Assembly (NCBI RefSeq): GCF_009928445.1
Contig: NZ_JAABNO010000022.1
Location: 19,024-83,023 of the forward strand
Source of the DNA: Clostridium sp. C8-1-8
GTDB taxonomy: Bacteria > Bacillota > Clostridia > Clostridiales > Clostridiaceae
DNA length: 64,000 nt
Direction: 5' to 3'
Position numbers and translations under genes: made by a program. How positions within the stretch are numbered: position 1 is the first letter of the stretch; each line of letters opens with the position of its first letter. Positions 56,025 to 63,740 of the stretch are shown one piece after another. The notes below the pieces were generated by a model. It saw only the letters and a list, made by a program, of their open reading frames with translations, made no database searches and was not told the origin of the DNA.

Positions 56025-56465
56025 GGATATACCACCTTTAAAAACTCTGAAAATTCAAATAAATTACTATTCCTATTTGTTTTATAAGTTATTTATCCTA
56101 TTATATGAACAATATGTTAAAAGTGTCAATAATGTCATAGAATGATTTTGTTAAATTTTATATCATATCATTAATTATTCGTTAATTTTTTAACGTTTAT
56201 TTAGATAATTTATATTTTTTTTATCCAAATATATATATTTTTATCATTTATAAAAATGAATTTATTTTTTTCTAATTATTCATTAAGTAACTACATATCG
56301 ATAGAAGTTGCTATATTCCAACCATTTTTGCATGAAATATGTTCTGTCAATTTCATTAATTACTTAATTTAAAATTTATGATAAAATATAGTCTATGGTG
56401 AAACTTTTATTTGCCTATTTCTACTTAATATAAGTTACGATTACATACTAGTAGGTGGTGTTTTT
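56025..56465. other. intergenic, very AT-rich
   Basis: 440 bp between divergent genes. Promoters of both must lie here. Long A/T runs, no palindrome or known motif recognised. Confidence 0.5.
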
Positions 56466-56783
56466 ATGGCGTTTTTTAGAACTAACAAAGATGATGAGAA
56501 ACAACTAAAAGCTTTTGACGGGTCTGATTTTAACAACATGGGCTCAGGAGATTTACTTCAGTTATTATTGAAAAAACTAATTCTTGAAGGCAACTATAAT
56601 AAGGCTGAAAATTTAATATTTGAAGAATTGGAGAAAAACAAATCTAGAGCTATAAAGGATACAGCTATTGACTTTTATAATACTCTATTGGAAAAATCAG
56701 ATGAAGACTTAACTTCTAACAACTTTTCTAGAGAAGAAGTTCTTCAAGGCTTAGAGGACATTAACTCTATGCATTTTGAGTAA
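56466..56783 (+). CDS. small acidic protein, possibly DUF6483
   Basis: A 105-residue soluble helical protein with GTAGGTGGTG before the ATG. The block GDLLQLLLKKLILEGNYNKAENLIFEEL is reminiscent of the DUF6483 family of Firmicutes, from memory only. No catalytic motif. It is monocistronic, with a strong terminator 10 bp after the stop. Function unknown. Confidence 0.8.
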   Translation: MAFFRTNKDDEKQLKAFDGSDFNNMGSGDLLQLLLKKLILEGNYNKAENLIFEELEKNKSRAIKDTAIDFYNTLLEKSDEDLTSNNFSREEVLQGLEDINSMHFE

Positions 56784-56786
56784 AAA

Positions 56787-56826
56787 CAAAAATTCACTAA
56801 AGAATTTTTCTTTAGTGAATTTTTTA
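56787..56826. terminator. bidirectional terminator
   Basis: AAAAATTCACTAAAG / CTTTAGTGAATTTTTT with a 6-7-nt loop. The core ATTCACTAA(A)G is shared with the terminator at 1834-1869. Confidence 0.88.
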
Positions 56827-56848
56827 CTCACATAATTTTTCCTAATTA

Positions 56849-57121
56849 TTATTTATTTTTATCATCTTCATCTCTATTTACAGTTTGTTTAATTAATTGA
56901 TTGCTCAAAACAGCAAGGCCCGCTGAAACTATGCCCTGAAAAACTGCAAGAGCAGTAAATCCTTTTTGCAAGGAAATGGATCCAATTATTCCTATAATAA
57001 TTAATATCCAAGGTATTAACCAATCTTTAACCTTAGGTGTAGACTTCAAACACATTCCAATTACATACAATGCAGCAACTAATATCATTAATTGCTCTGG
57101 AACAAACTTTTCTAAATCCAT
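56849..57121 (-). CDS. phage-holin-family membrane protein (orphan)
   Basis: A 90-residue protein with three hydrophobic helices (about 8-24, 36-51, 56-80) and a charged C-terminal tail (NRDEDDKNK). The sequence VPEQLMILVAALYVIG and TPKVKDWLIPWILIIIGIIG fits the Phage_holin_5_2 type. Holins make membrane lesions that release endolysins. No lysin, tail or other phage gene lies nearby, so it is an orphan, either a domesticated remnant or a chromosomal holin-like protein. GGGGGAGGGG precedes the start. Confidence 0.85.
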   Translation of the reverse strand: MDLEKFVPEQLMILVAALYVIGMCLKSTPKVKDWLIPWILIIIGIIGSISLQKGFTALAVFQGIVSAGLAVLSNQLIKQTVNRDEDDKNK

Positions 57122-57608
57122 AAAAGCCCCTCCCCCTTTTACTAAATCTTATTAACTTATTTTATACATATATATAGAAGATAACATATAAATTCTTCTC
57201 ATAAACTCATCTTATCATCTGATTACTAGTCCTTTAAATTCTAACAAAGTACTTAACAAAACTTATCTTAGAAATATACTAACATATATTTACATTCAAG
57301 ACAATATAAACCACACCATATTTATATTGTGACATTTCTTTTGTGGGTTAAGATGTGCAAAATTTACATTTTACAATCCTCCAGTAAAAAATTACACTAA
57401 CTTCAAAATTAGATTTCATCTGGAAGACACCTTCAATATCTTGAAACTGCTTTTCCGTATATAGGTACGTTGTTAATGATGTATCATATAATACATTATA
57501 AAATTATAAGATAAAAAGTTGCTGTTTAAATGACAACTTTGCGAAAGTTGTCATTTAAAAGACAACTTTCTAATCCTTAATGCTTTTACAATATCTAAAG
57601 GAGGAACT
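57122..57608. promoter_or_regulatory. upstream region of first satD with strong palindromic operator
   Basis: 490 bp. The main feature is the palindrome at 57525-57570. The rest is AT-rich without recognisable genes. Confidence 0.55.
57525..57570 (+). promoter_or_regulatory. 35-bp perfect palindrome plus extra half-site
   Basis: TTTAAATGACAACTTT (57525-57540) and AAAGTTGTCATTTAAA (57544-57559) are perfect inverted repeats separated by GCG. A further direct half-site AGACAACTTT follows at 57560. It lies 39-84 bp before the satD start. An operator for a dimeric regulator is the best reading; a terminator is less likely without a T-run. Confidence 0.65.
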
Positions 57609-57995
57609 ATGAATTATATAACTTTAATATTTGATATAAAAGATTCTAGAAATATAGAAAATAGAGATGAACTACAAAGCATATTGATTAACTCTATAAA
57701 AACTTGTAATGAACTATTTGCTAGTATAATAGCCTCTCCTTTTATAATAACCTTAGGAGATGAGTGGGAGGGGTTATTAATCGGAGATTCAGATTATAGT
57801 AAAATAATCAACTTTTTTCGCGATGCTTTACCTGAAAATATTAATTTTTATACTGGTGTAGGAATTGGATCAATATCTATTCATAATTTTGAACTTACAG
57901 TTAATCAACTTGATGGTCCATCTTTTCACCTTGCGAGAAAAGCAGTTAAATATGCAAAAAAGAATAAATGCTCTGTAAGTATATTAATAAGCTGA
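57609..57995 (+). CDS. short SatD-family protein
   Basis: A 128-residue protein homologous to the N-terminal half of the 254-residue protein at 58908-59672. Shared marks are a DIKDSR / DIVGSR opening, ITLGDEWEGLL / FTLGDEWQLVL and TGVGIGSIS / CGIGIGKIS, then a DGPSFHLARKA / DGEAFIYARNA block. It lacks the C-terminal DNA-binding part. AAAGGAGGAAC precedes the ATG. Its stop codon directly abuts that of the convergent DUF3307 gene with no base between. Family function is unknown. Confidence 0.85.
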   Translation: MNYITLIFDIKDSRNIENRDELQSILINSIKTCNELFASIIASPFIITLGDEWEGLLIGDSDYSKIINFFRDALPENINFYTGVGIGSISIHNFELTVNQLDGPSFHLARKAVKYAKKNKCSVSILIS

Positions 57996-58877
57996 TTACT
58001 TCAAGAATAAACTTTTAACTATAACGCCACCTGTTAAAGCAGACATAAAGCTTATAAAGGTACCAATTATAAAATACTCAGCAAAGCTGTCATTAGATAA
58101 TTTCTTAAGGCGAGCTACAGACTTTGCAGTAAGTACAAATCCAATCATGGCAGGATAATTAATAACAATACTAATTAAAATCAGAATTCTTTCTAATATG
58201 CCAATAATAAATCCACCATTCTTTGCTTCAGAAAGTGCTATTTTAATTATATTGCCATTTTCATCAATTATATTCTTACCTAGGCCGTCATCGGTGACCA
58301 GATTATTTTTATTGCCAATTATATAATTCACAAAAATTTTTATAAATATTCCTACTGCCCAAGTACAAACAAAAAACACCATTACAGTAATCAAAAGTTT
58401 TTCAGTGAGTGTAAATCCATTGGGATAATTTATGAGCTTATACTTCAACACATTTATTAGCATTAAAAACCTGAAATTATAAATAATCGCGCTAATAGAG
58501 ACAATATGAAACACCTGATCTAATAGGAATATCCATACGTTATTTTTACTGCTTGTCCTAAACAAGTAAATTATAGATTTTGTTTCATCAATTACAAAAT
58601 GAATCACGCATATTAGTACCACCATCCAAAATGATATATATATTGGATTATTTTTTAAATACTGTAAAATGCCTAAGATTGTATATAAACCTATCAAATG
58701 CAAAAAGGTATGAATCAAGTTACCTTTTATAGTCTTCAATAATATGTTTTTACGAAAAATATCTCTTCCATCTTCTTTGCAGAAAGGAAATCTATCATTA
58801 CGGATAAACTCGAATTGTAATACAAAATCAAAAATAATATGACTTAATAGGGTTACTAGTAGTAACTCAATATTCAT
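57996..58877 (-). CDS. DUF3307-family membrane protein
   Basis: A 293-residue protein with about six to seven hydrophobic helices. It begins MNIELLLVTLLSHIIFDFVLQFEFIRNDR and continues with ILLKTIKGNLIHTFLHLIGLY, the histidine- and aspartate-containing pattern of DUF3307. A soluble loop (about 195-225) lies before the last helices. It is co-directional with, and 30 bp downstream of, the long satD gene, so the two form an operon. Function unknown; the conserved His/Asp residues in membrane helices could bind a metal or lipid head group (inference). Confidence 0.87.
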   Translation of the reverse strand: MNIELLLVTLLSHIIFDFVLQFEFIRNDRFPFCKEDGRDIFRKNILLKTIKGNLIHTFLHLIGLYTILGILQYLKNNPIYISFWMVVLICVIHFVIDETKSIIYLFRTSSKNNVWIFLLDQVFHIVSISAIIYNFRFLMLINVLKYKLINYPNGFTLTEKLLITVMVFFVCTWAVGIFIKIFVNYIIGNKNNLVTDDGLGKNIIDENGNIIKIALSEAKNGGFIIGILERILILISIVINYPAMIGFVLTAKSVARLKKLSNDSFAEYFIIGTFISFMSALTGGVIVKSLFLK

Positions 58878-58907
58878 AACAAAATACTCCTTATTTAAAA
58901 CTCATTA

Positions 58908-59672
58908 TTATTTTAGAGCTGCTACATACTGATCTAGAAGGCTTTCTATAACTTCCTTGTTATGGATACTTAAAAAATAATTAGAAGCTGCTAACTTTCT
59001 AGATATACTTGATCTAGTGTAACTAGGATAAGCTTTTTCAATTTCAGAATATGAACCGAAGGTTTCGTAAAGATTAATTATGTGTTTTTGCTTATCAGTA
59101 ATATTATTTTCAATCATTTCATTATTTTGAATCAATGTATTTACAAGCTCTAAAAACACTAAACAATCCTCTTCAGCCGTTACTGCAGCCTCTAATTGTC
59201 CTATAGAATACTCATTATAAGTTTCACTTTGAACTCTATTGCTAGTAGTGGACGGTCCATTTATTATAACTTTACAATCTTTTGTATAAAGTTGCTTGTT
59301 GTAAAATGTATTAGTTGCCTTTGCAGATATCAAGGCATTTCTAGCATAAATGAATGCTTCACCATCCATTTCTCTTGTATCATTAGATTCTTCAGTGCTA
59401 ATTTTTCCTATACCTATTCCACAATAAACTTCAATATTGTATTTTAAAAGGAAGTTTTTTATAAGTAAGAAAATGTCATAACTTCTTTTCACATCTCTTA
59501 ATACTAGCTGCCATTCATCCCCTAAAGTGAAAGTTATAGGAGATACAAATATATTTTGATAATCCTCATACAAAGTAATGAAGTAATTTTTTAATTCTTC
59601 TTGAATTTTCACTCTGTTAGTAAGCTCTCTGGATCCTACAATATCCATATTTATTACACTATATATAGACAT
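58908..59672 (-). CDS. SatD-family protein with C-terminal helix-turn-helix
   Basis: A 254-residue protein. Residues 1-125 are the SatD domain with NMDIVGSREL, FTLGDEWQLVL, CGIGIGKIS and MDGEAFIYARNAL. Residues about 185-235 (DKQKHIINLYETFGSYSEIEKAYPSYTRSSISRKL) look like a sigma-region-4 or winged helix-turn-helix. The order of motifs (start Asp, LGD, GIGIG...GEA...AR) resembles class III nucleotide cyclases, in degenerate form. First gene of a two-gene operon with DUF3307. Probably a DNA-binding regulator with a sensor domain. Confidence 0.87.
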   Translation of the reverse strand: MSIYSVINMDIVGSRELTNRVKIQEELKNYFITLYEDYQNIFVSPITFTLGDEWQLVLRDVKRSYDIFLLIKNFLLKYNIEVYCGIGIGKISTEESNDTREMDGEAFIYARNALISAKATNTFYNKQLYTKDCKVIINGPSTTSNRVQSETYNEYSIGQLEAAVTAEEDCLVFLELVNTLIQNNEMIENNITDKQKHIINLYETFGSYSEIEKAYPSYTRSSISRKLAASNYFLSIHNKEVIESLLDQYVAALK

Positions 59673-59990
59673 ACATAAAAAACCCCTTCCTATTGCTGCA
59701 CATTCTCTAGTTATAATTATACCTAATTTTACCTATAGTAAACAATAATTAAGTTTATCATTTATTATATAATTACCTTTTGTAGAGTTTCCAGCTCAAC
59801 TTTTTGTTTACACATGTATGATACTAGCAAAAAGCAGTGATTACCAAGCAAGTATAAATTAAATCTCCATATGTGAATCCTAAATCTGATTTCAATATTC
59901 TTATAGGTTCAGATAGGATATTTGATAATACAAATTTTAGTATGAAGTGGTAACTCTATTGATTTATCTATTTTACTTTGAACTTGTATA
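59673..59990. other. gene-free region with E- and F-like repeats
   Basis: An E-like block (59784-59882) starts AGAGTTTCCAGCTCAACT and ends CATATGTGAATCCTAAAT. An inverted F-like end (TATGAAGTGGTA, 59940-59951) follows. The satD promoter must also lie here. Confidence 0.45.
59784..59882 (+). repeat. palindromic repeat family E, diverged copy
   Basis: The start AGAGTTTCCAGCTCAACT, middle TTTACACATG and the AAATTAAATCTCCATATGTGAATCC end correspond in order and spacing to the E copies at 45509 and 45657. Confidence 0.5.
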
Positions 59991-60821
59991 TCATTGCTCA
60001 ACAAATTTGCCTTTTTTAGGAACTACCTCTTCATCAAAATTTTTCACCATTTCCTCTAAATAGGGCTCAATCTCCTTTTTACTCATTGTGCTACCATGAC
60101 TTGGTACTATAATCTCCGGCTTTAAATTAGCTAATACTTTCACTGAATTTTTAGCATTTTCCCAGTCAGTAGTCAAATAAGCAGGAGGCCCACTAACATC
60201 TTTATTTTGTGTAAGAACTGAACTTAAGGATTCTTGCTTCAATGTTGTGAAGGCATCTCCAACTATTAGTGCTCTATCTCTTTGTCTAAACAGGGATATA
60301 TGTCCAGGTGTATGCCCAGGGGTGTGCACCCACCTCCACTCTGGAAGATTGGGTACACTACCGTCTTCAGGTAACATCTTAACCTTATCACCTAAATCAA
60401 TTGCTTCATTAGGAAAATATTGAGACATCTTTGCAACAAGACCTTCATCCACAGATGGATCTCCTTTCGGATAATCTTCCTTTCCAGTAAGAAATGGCAT
60501 CTCAAGTTTGTGAGCATAAACATCCACTTGCCATAATTCACTTAGGTATATAACAGATCCAATATGATCAAAATGTCCATGTGTCAAAATAATACATTTG
60601 GGTTTATTGCCTTTTCCATAATACTTCTCTGCTATTTCTATTATTTCTTTACCAGAGCTTTCTAGTCCTGTATCTATAAGCACCCACTCCTTGTTAATAC
60701 TATTAACATTACCTATCAAAACTGCATTCACTATCTTAAATCTAGCAACTATAATATCTTCCGTAACTTGATCGCAGGAAGAACTTAAATCAGCTACTTT
60801 ATTTAAAATTTCAGTTATCAT
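59991..60821 (-). CDS. metallo-beta-lactamase-fold hydrolase
   Basis: A 276-residue cytoplasmic protein of the glyoxalase-II-like MBL superfamily. Metal motifs are ILTHGHFDHIGS (HxHxDH), HTPGHTPGHISL (third His), GDAF (bridging Asp) and VPSHGSTMSK (last His). AGGAGGGG precedes the ATG. It is transcribed alone. Substrate unknown: thioester, lactone and phosphodiester hydrolases share this pattern. Confidence 0.93.
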   Translation of the reverse strand: MITEILNKVADLSSSCDQVTEDIIVARFKIVNAVLIGNVNSINKEWVLIDTGLESSGKEIIEIAEKYYGKGNKPKCIILTHGHFDHIGSVIYLSELWQVDVYAHKLEMPFLTGKEDYPKGDPSVDEGLVAKMSQYFPNEAIDLGDKVKMLPEDGSVPNLPEWRWVHTPGHTPGHISLFRQRDRALIVGDAFTTLKQESLSSVLTQNKDVSGPPAYLTTDWENAKNSVKVLANLKPEIIVPSHGSTMSKKEIEPYLEEMVKNFDEEVVPKKGKFVEQ

Positions 60822-61035
60822 CTTTTCCCCTCCTATACTTAAGCAAAATTAGAGTATATTATAACTTTTGTTATTTTAACTTTAATGACTTATTTTAATT
60901 CTAATATTATGTTATATATGCTCCAAATTTATAAATTCCACAAAACCGCAAGAGGCATTTATTTTCCGAGATTTATAAATTAATAGTTAAAGTTAGTACA
61001 CTATACATCTTTTAGGCTTTTTCACCTCGTAACAA

Positions 61036-61069
61036 AAATACACCTAAATACTAAAAAGCATTTAGGTGC
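61036..61069. terminator. terminator of SIMPL gene
   Basis: CACCTAAAT / ATTTAGGTG closes an 11-nt loop, with T-runs on both sides (TATTTTTG on the minus strand, ACTTTTTTT on the plus strand). Confidence 0.7.
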
Positions 61070-61073
61070 ATTA

Positions 61074-61132
61074 CTTTTTTTGTTCATATAACTTCCAGAA
61101 TGTAAATTAAGAAAATCTAACATAGATTTAAA
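61074..61132 (+). repeat. dispersed repeat family G, diverged copy
   Basis: TTTTTTGTTCAT, then CTTCCAGAATGTAAATTAAG and AAAATCTAACATAG align base by base with the copy at 18611-18673. The terminal CTGCC/GGCAG pairing has been lost. Confidence 0.5.
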
Positions 61133-61204
61133 CTTTGCTTTTCTGAGTATTGTCAAAAGCTATCTAAATCCATTGAAACCACTAGTTTTAACATCGTAAA
61201 AATC

Positions 61205-61906
61205 TTATACTTTTTTATAAAGTAGAAATACTGCTTCCACAATAGCAAGTACTTTGTTCTCTCCAGTTTCAATAGGTGTAGTTGCTAAAGTAGCTTTAAA
61301 GGTAGGACCGCTGGTACTCATGCTCATATCACTGGTTTGTTCTACTATCTTTATAGGTATTATATCCACTTTTACCCCCAACTTTGAGGCAATAGTGATA
61401 GCTTTACTCTGTGCATCTTCAACTGCAAGCTTAAGAGCCTCTGAATAAAAAAGTGATGAGTCCTTTATGGTAAAGCTTATGTTCCCAACATTATTTACAC
61501 CTTGTTCTACTGCAGCATCTATTATCATACCTATGTTATTAATGTCTCTAATTGTCACTCTAATTAAATTTCTTACCTCATATCCTCTAAATACCTGTTT
61601 TCCATCTACGTAGTCATATTTGCTATTAATTGTATAGCCTTCAGTTTTTAAATCCTTATTAAGAACCCCTAAGTTCTTTAAAGTTTCTATAACCTGTGCA
61701 GTTATAGTAGAATTCTCTTTTTGAGCAATTTGTACTTTGTCGTTTTCTGTAATTACCCCAAGTACAATTTCTGCAGTGTCAGGCATTACTTTTATTACTC
61801 CAGTGCCTGTCACCTTTAAGATATTGTTAAATACTCCTATGTCGTCAATTCCATTTACATAATTATACCTACTAGAAAAAACACCACCATACCCTTCAGG
61901 ATACAT
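61205..61906 (-). CDS. SIMPL-domain (DUF541) protein, cytoplasmic form
   Basis: A 233-residue protein with one SIMPL domain (about 28-232). It starts LKVTGTGVIKVMPDTAEIVLGV and includes GYEVRNLIRVTIRD and LKLAVEDAQSKAITIASKLG. Many relatives are secreted or periplasmic, whereas this one lacks a signal peptide and begins with a Gly/Tyr-rich tail (MYPEGYGGVFSSRYNY). Function unknown; homologues form ring-shaped oligomers. Confidence 0.9.
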   Translation of the reverse strand: MYPEGYGGVFSSRYNYVNGIDDIGVFNNILKVTGTGVIKVMPDTAEIVLGVITENDKVQIAQKENSTITAQVIETLKNLGVLNKDLKTEGYTINSKYDYVDGKQVFRGYEVRNLIRVTIRDINNIGMIIDAAVEQGVNNVGNISFTIKDSSLFYSEALKLAVEDAQSKAITIASKLGVKVDIIPIKIVEQTSDMSMSTSGPTFKATLATTPIETGENKVLAIVEAVFLLYKKV

Positions 61907-62046
61907 ATCCTCACCTTCAAGAATTATTTAAAAGATACTTTCATAAAATATCTCTACTAATCTTTTTATACTATGCATGAAGGAAATAAATGTTTCACTT
62001 TAGTTAAAACTCTTCAACTTTAAGCAAAAAAGAGATATGGAATAAT

Positions 62047-63222
62047 TTATCGCTTTTTAATGATAAAGCAGCTTATTATAGACATCACTGATGCTATGAA
62101 AGCTATAGCTTCAAAAGAAGTCTTTAAAGAATACAAGTCACCCATTTTACCAATAACCGGGAATATTATTATCATATAAAAGCTAAATATCATGCTTCCC
62201 ATTGATAAGATCGTTGCCCTTTTGTCAGAAGGTATCACTTTATTTATATAGTCACCTACAGCAACAAACACTAGTGATTCCAAGGCGCTAATGATCATAA
62301 AGAATATATAGTAGTATTTGCTAAGGGCTGCTCCCCATATAGCTATAGAAATCATTATAGGAATAACTAGTATTATCCCAACTTCCCCGATCTTTTTTTC
62401 TATTCTATATGCATTAGCTCCCACTATAGCTGCTCCAAGAGAAGACATTGCTAGTATTATTCCTATTTTACCTTGTGACATTCCATTGCCCAGCAGGTAG
62501 TTCTGAAAATAGAAGAAAATGCTAGTGTTAAACATTGAAATAGCTTCCATAAATATTATCAAGAAAGCAATTCTTTTAGTGCTAATAATTATTTTAAAAC
62601 TCTCAATTACCTGTTCTTTAATTATTTTAATACTCTTATGCCCTTTTTCTATATCTATTTCCGGCTCAGTAAAAGAAAAGCAATGAACTATATTAATTGC
62701 AGTTACAACAATTGTCGCCATATAAGCATAACTATAGTCATACTTAGATAGTAATCCCCCTATAATCAATCCTCCCGTACTAGCTATCTGCATTATTAAT
62801 TCATTGATTCCTGATATCTTCATGTAGCTATTTTCTTCCTTAATCTCTTTTAAGGAATCGTAGACTAAGGCATCCCCTGCTCCTGATTCTAAATTATAAG
62901 AAATAGCCGATATAACAAAACCAATAGAAAAGCCTAAAAAATTGTTGGCAAATATCATAATCACTGATGACACAAGTGATAATACACGTCCACATATTCT
63001 GCTTATCTTTCTCCCCCATATATCTGCCACTGCCCCTGTAGGTATTTCCATAAAAAAGGATGTTACATGAAAAATCCCTTCTATAAGTCCAAGCTCCGTC
63101 AAGGATAAACCCTTTGAAGCTAGATATATCATCCAGATTCCATTAGTAAAAGTGAATTCAGTAAAAAACGTAAATATATAATTCTTTGTTATATTTTTTC
63201 TTAATTTATTTTTATAATTCAT
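62047..63222 (-). CDS. MFS transporter
   Basis: A 391-residue membrane protein with about twelve helices. The loop between helices 2 and 3 reads GAVADIWGRKISR, matching the MFS motif GxxxDRxGRK. GLSLTELGLIEGIFHVTSFFMEIPTG places it in the family of proton-driven drug or metabolite exporters. Substrate unknown. It is monocistronic, bordered upstream by two terminators. Confidence 0.93.
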   Translation of the reverse strand: MNYKNKLRKNITKNYIFTFFTEFTFTNGIWMIYLASKGLSLTELGLIEGIFHVTSFFMEIPTGAVADIWGRKISRICGRVLSLVSSVIMIFANNFLGFSIGFVISAISYNLESGAGDALVYDSLKEIKEENSYMKISGINELIMQIASTGGLIIGGLLSKYDYSYAYMATIVVTAINIVHCFSFTEPEIDIEKGHKSIKIIKEQVIESFKIIISTKRIAFLIIFMEAISMFNTSIFFYFQNYLLGNGMSQGKIGIILAMSSLGAAIVGANAYRIEKKIGEVGIILVIPIMISIAIWGAALSKYYYIFFMIISALESLVFVAVGDYINKVIPSDKRATILSMGSMIFSFYMIIIFPVIGKMGDLYSLKTSFEAIAFIASVMSIISCFIIKKR

Positions 63223-63373
63223 ATCAAGTTCTCCTAATCAAATTATTATTTTGTAAGTTTTTTTAATGCACTACATCATTAAAAGTCATTTAGTTCTAAT
63301 AGCTCGCCATATGTCAACCCTTGAAAAAACGCTGAATTTTAGAAGTCTTCTTAAACTTTTATCCCAATAAAAA

Positions 63374-63413
63374 CAAAAAAATCCTTTCGCAACAGACTGC
63401 CAAAGGATTTTTT
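63374..63413. terminator. bidirectional terminator-like hairpin
   Basis: AAAAAATCCTTT / AAAGGATTTTTT closes a 14-nt loop. It lies between the peptide gene and the MFS gene and blocks read-through. Confidence 0.8.
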
Positions 63414-63472
63414 CAAATTTAATCTATAAATAATCAAGTAAACCAATATAAAAATATTGATTTAAATATATA

Positions 63473-63503
63473 AAAATCCCAGGCAAGTCATCTAGCCTGG
63501 GTA
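63473..63503 (-). terminator. terminator of the small peptide gene
   Basis: On the minus strand CCCAGGC / GCCTGGG with a 10-nt loop is followed by ATTTTTATATA. It lies 32 bp after the stop of the 43-codon gene. Confidence 0.82.
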
Positions 63504-63534
63504 AAGTTTCATTTTATATTAACAAGGCAAGATA

Positions 63535-63666
63535 TCACATTCCTTTTAGAATTATATTTAATTTTGGGCAGACTTGTCCCTTGGACCCAAAATTAACATG
63601 TGTAATACCAGATAAAGACATAGGTAATCTATCTAGAATTGCATTTTCTAAAAAGAAATATTTCAT
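63535..63666 (-). CDS. 43-residue peptide, unknown
   Basis: The start context is excellent (CGGAGGTGAAGGATATG) and a terminator follows, so the gene is likely real despite its length. The peptide begins MKYFFLENAILDRLPMSLSG and continues with a Gly/Val/Asn region, one cysteine (GQVCPK), and ends LNIILKGM. It has no signal peptide or transmembrane helix. Candidate roles are a precursor of a modified or signalling peptide, or a small regulatory protein; none is established. No modification or export enzyme is adjacent other than the MFS gene, which lies beyond two terminators. Confidence 0.6.
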   Translation of the reverse strand: MKYFFLENAILDRLPMSLSGITHVNFGSKGQVCPKLNIILKGM

Positions 63667-63699
63667 ATCCTTCACCTCCGTTTATACTAAATCTCTTAT

Positions 63700-63728
63700 A
63701 TATTAGCACATTTCTATAATTTAGTAAA
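63700..63728 (-). promoter_or_regulatory. promoter of the small peptide gene
   Basis: On the minus strand TTTACT (63728-63723), a 17-nt spacer and TAATAT (63705-63700) match a housekeeping sigma promoter. The ribosome binding site begins about 17 nt past the expected start of transcription. Confidence 0.6.
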
Positions 63729-63740
63729 TATAGGTTTATA

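Larger units (their letters stand above)
60822..61204. other. intergenic region with terminator and diverged G repeat
   Basis: Holds a terminator (61036-61069) and a diverged G-family repeat (61074-61132). No gene is supported. Confidence 0.5.

Noticed and set aside
1834..56826. Terminators at 1834 and 56787 share ATTCACTAA(A)G
   Set aside because: The two stems are similar, but two copies of a short AT-rich stem with T-runs can arise by chance; not enough to call a repeat family.
56849..57121. Prophage remnant
   Set aside because: Only one holin-like gene; no integrase, structural or lysin genes and no attachment repeats in the surroundings.
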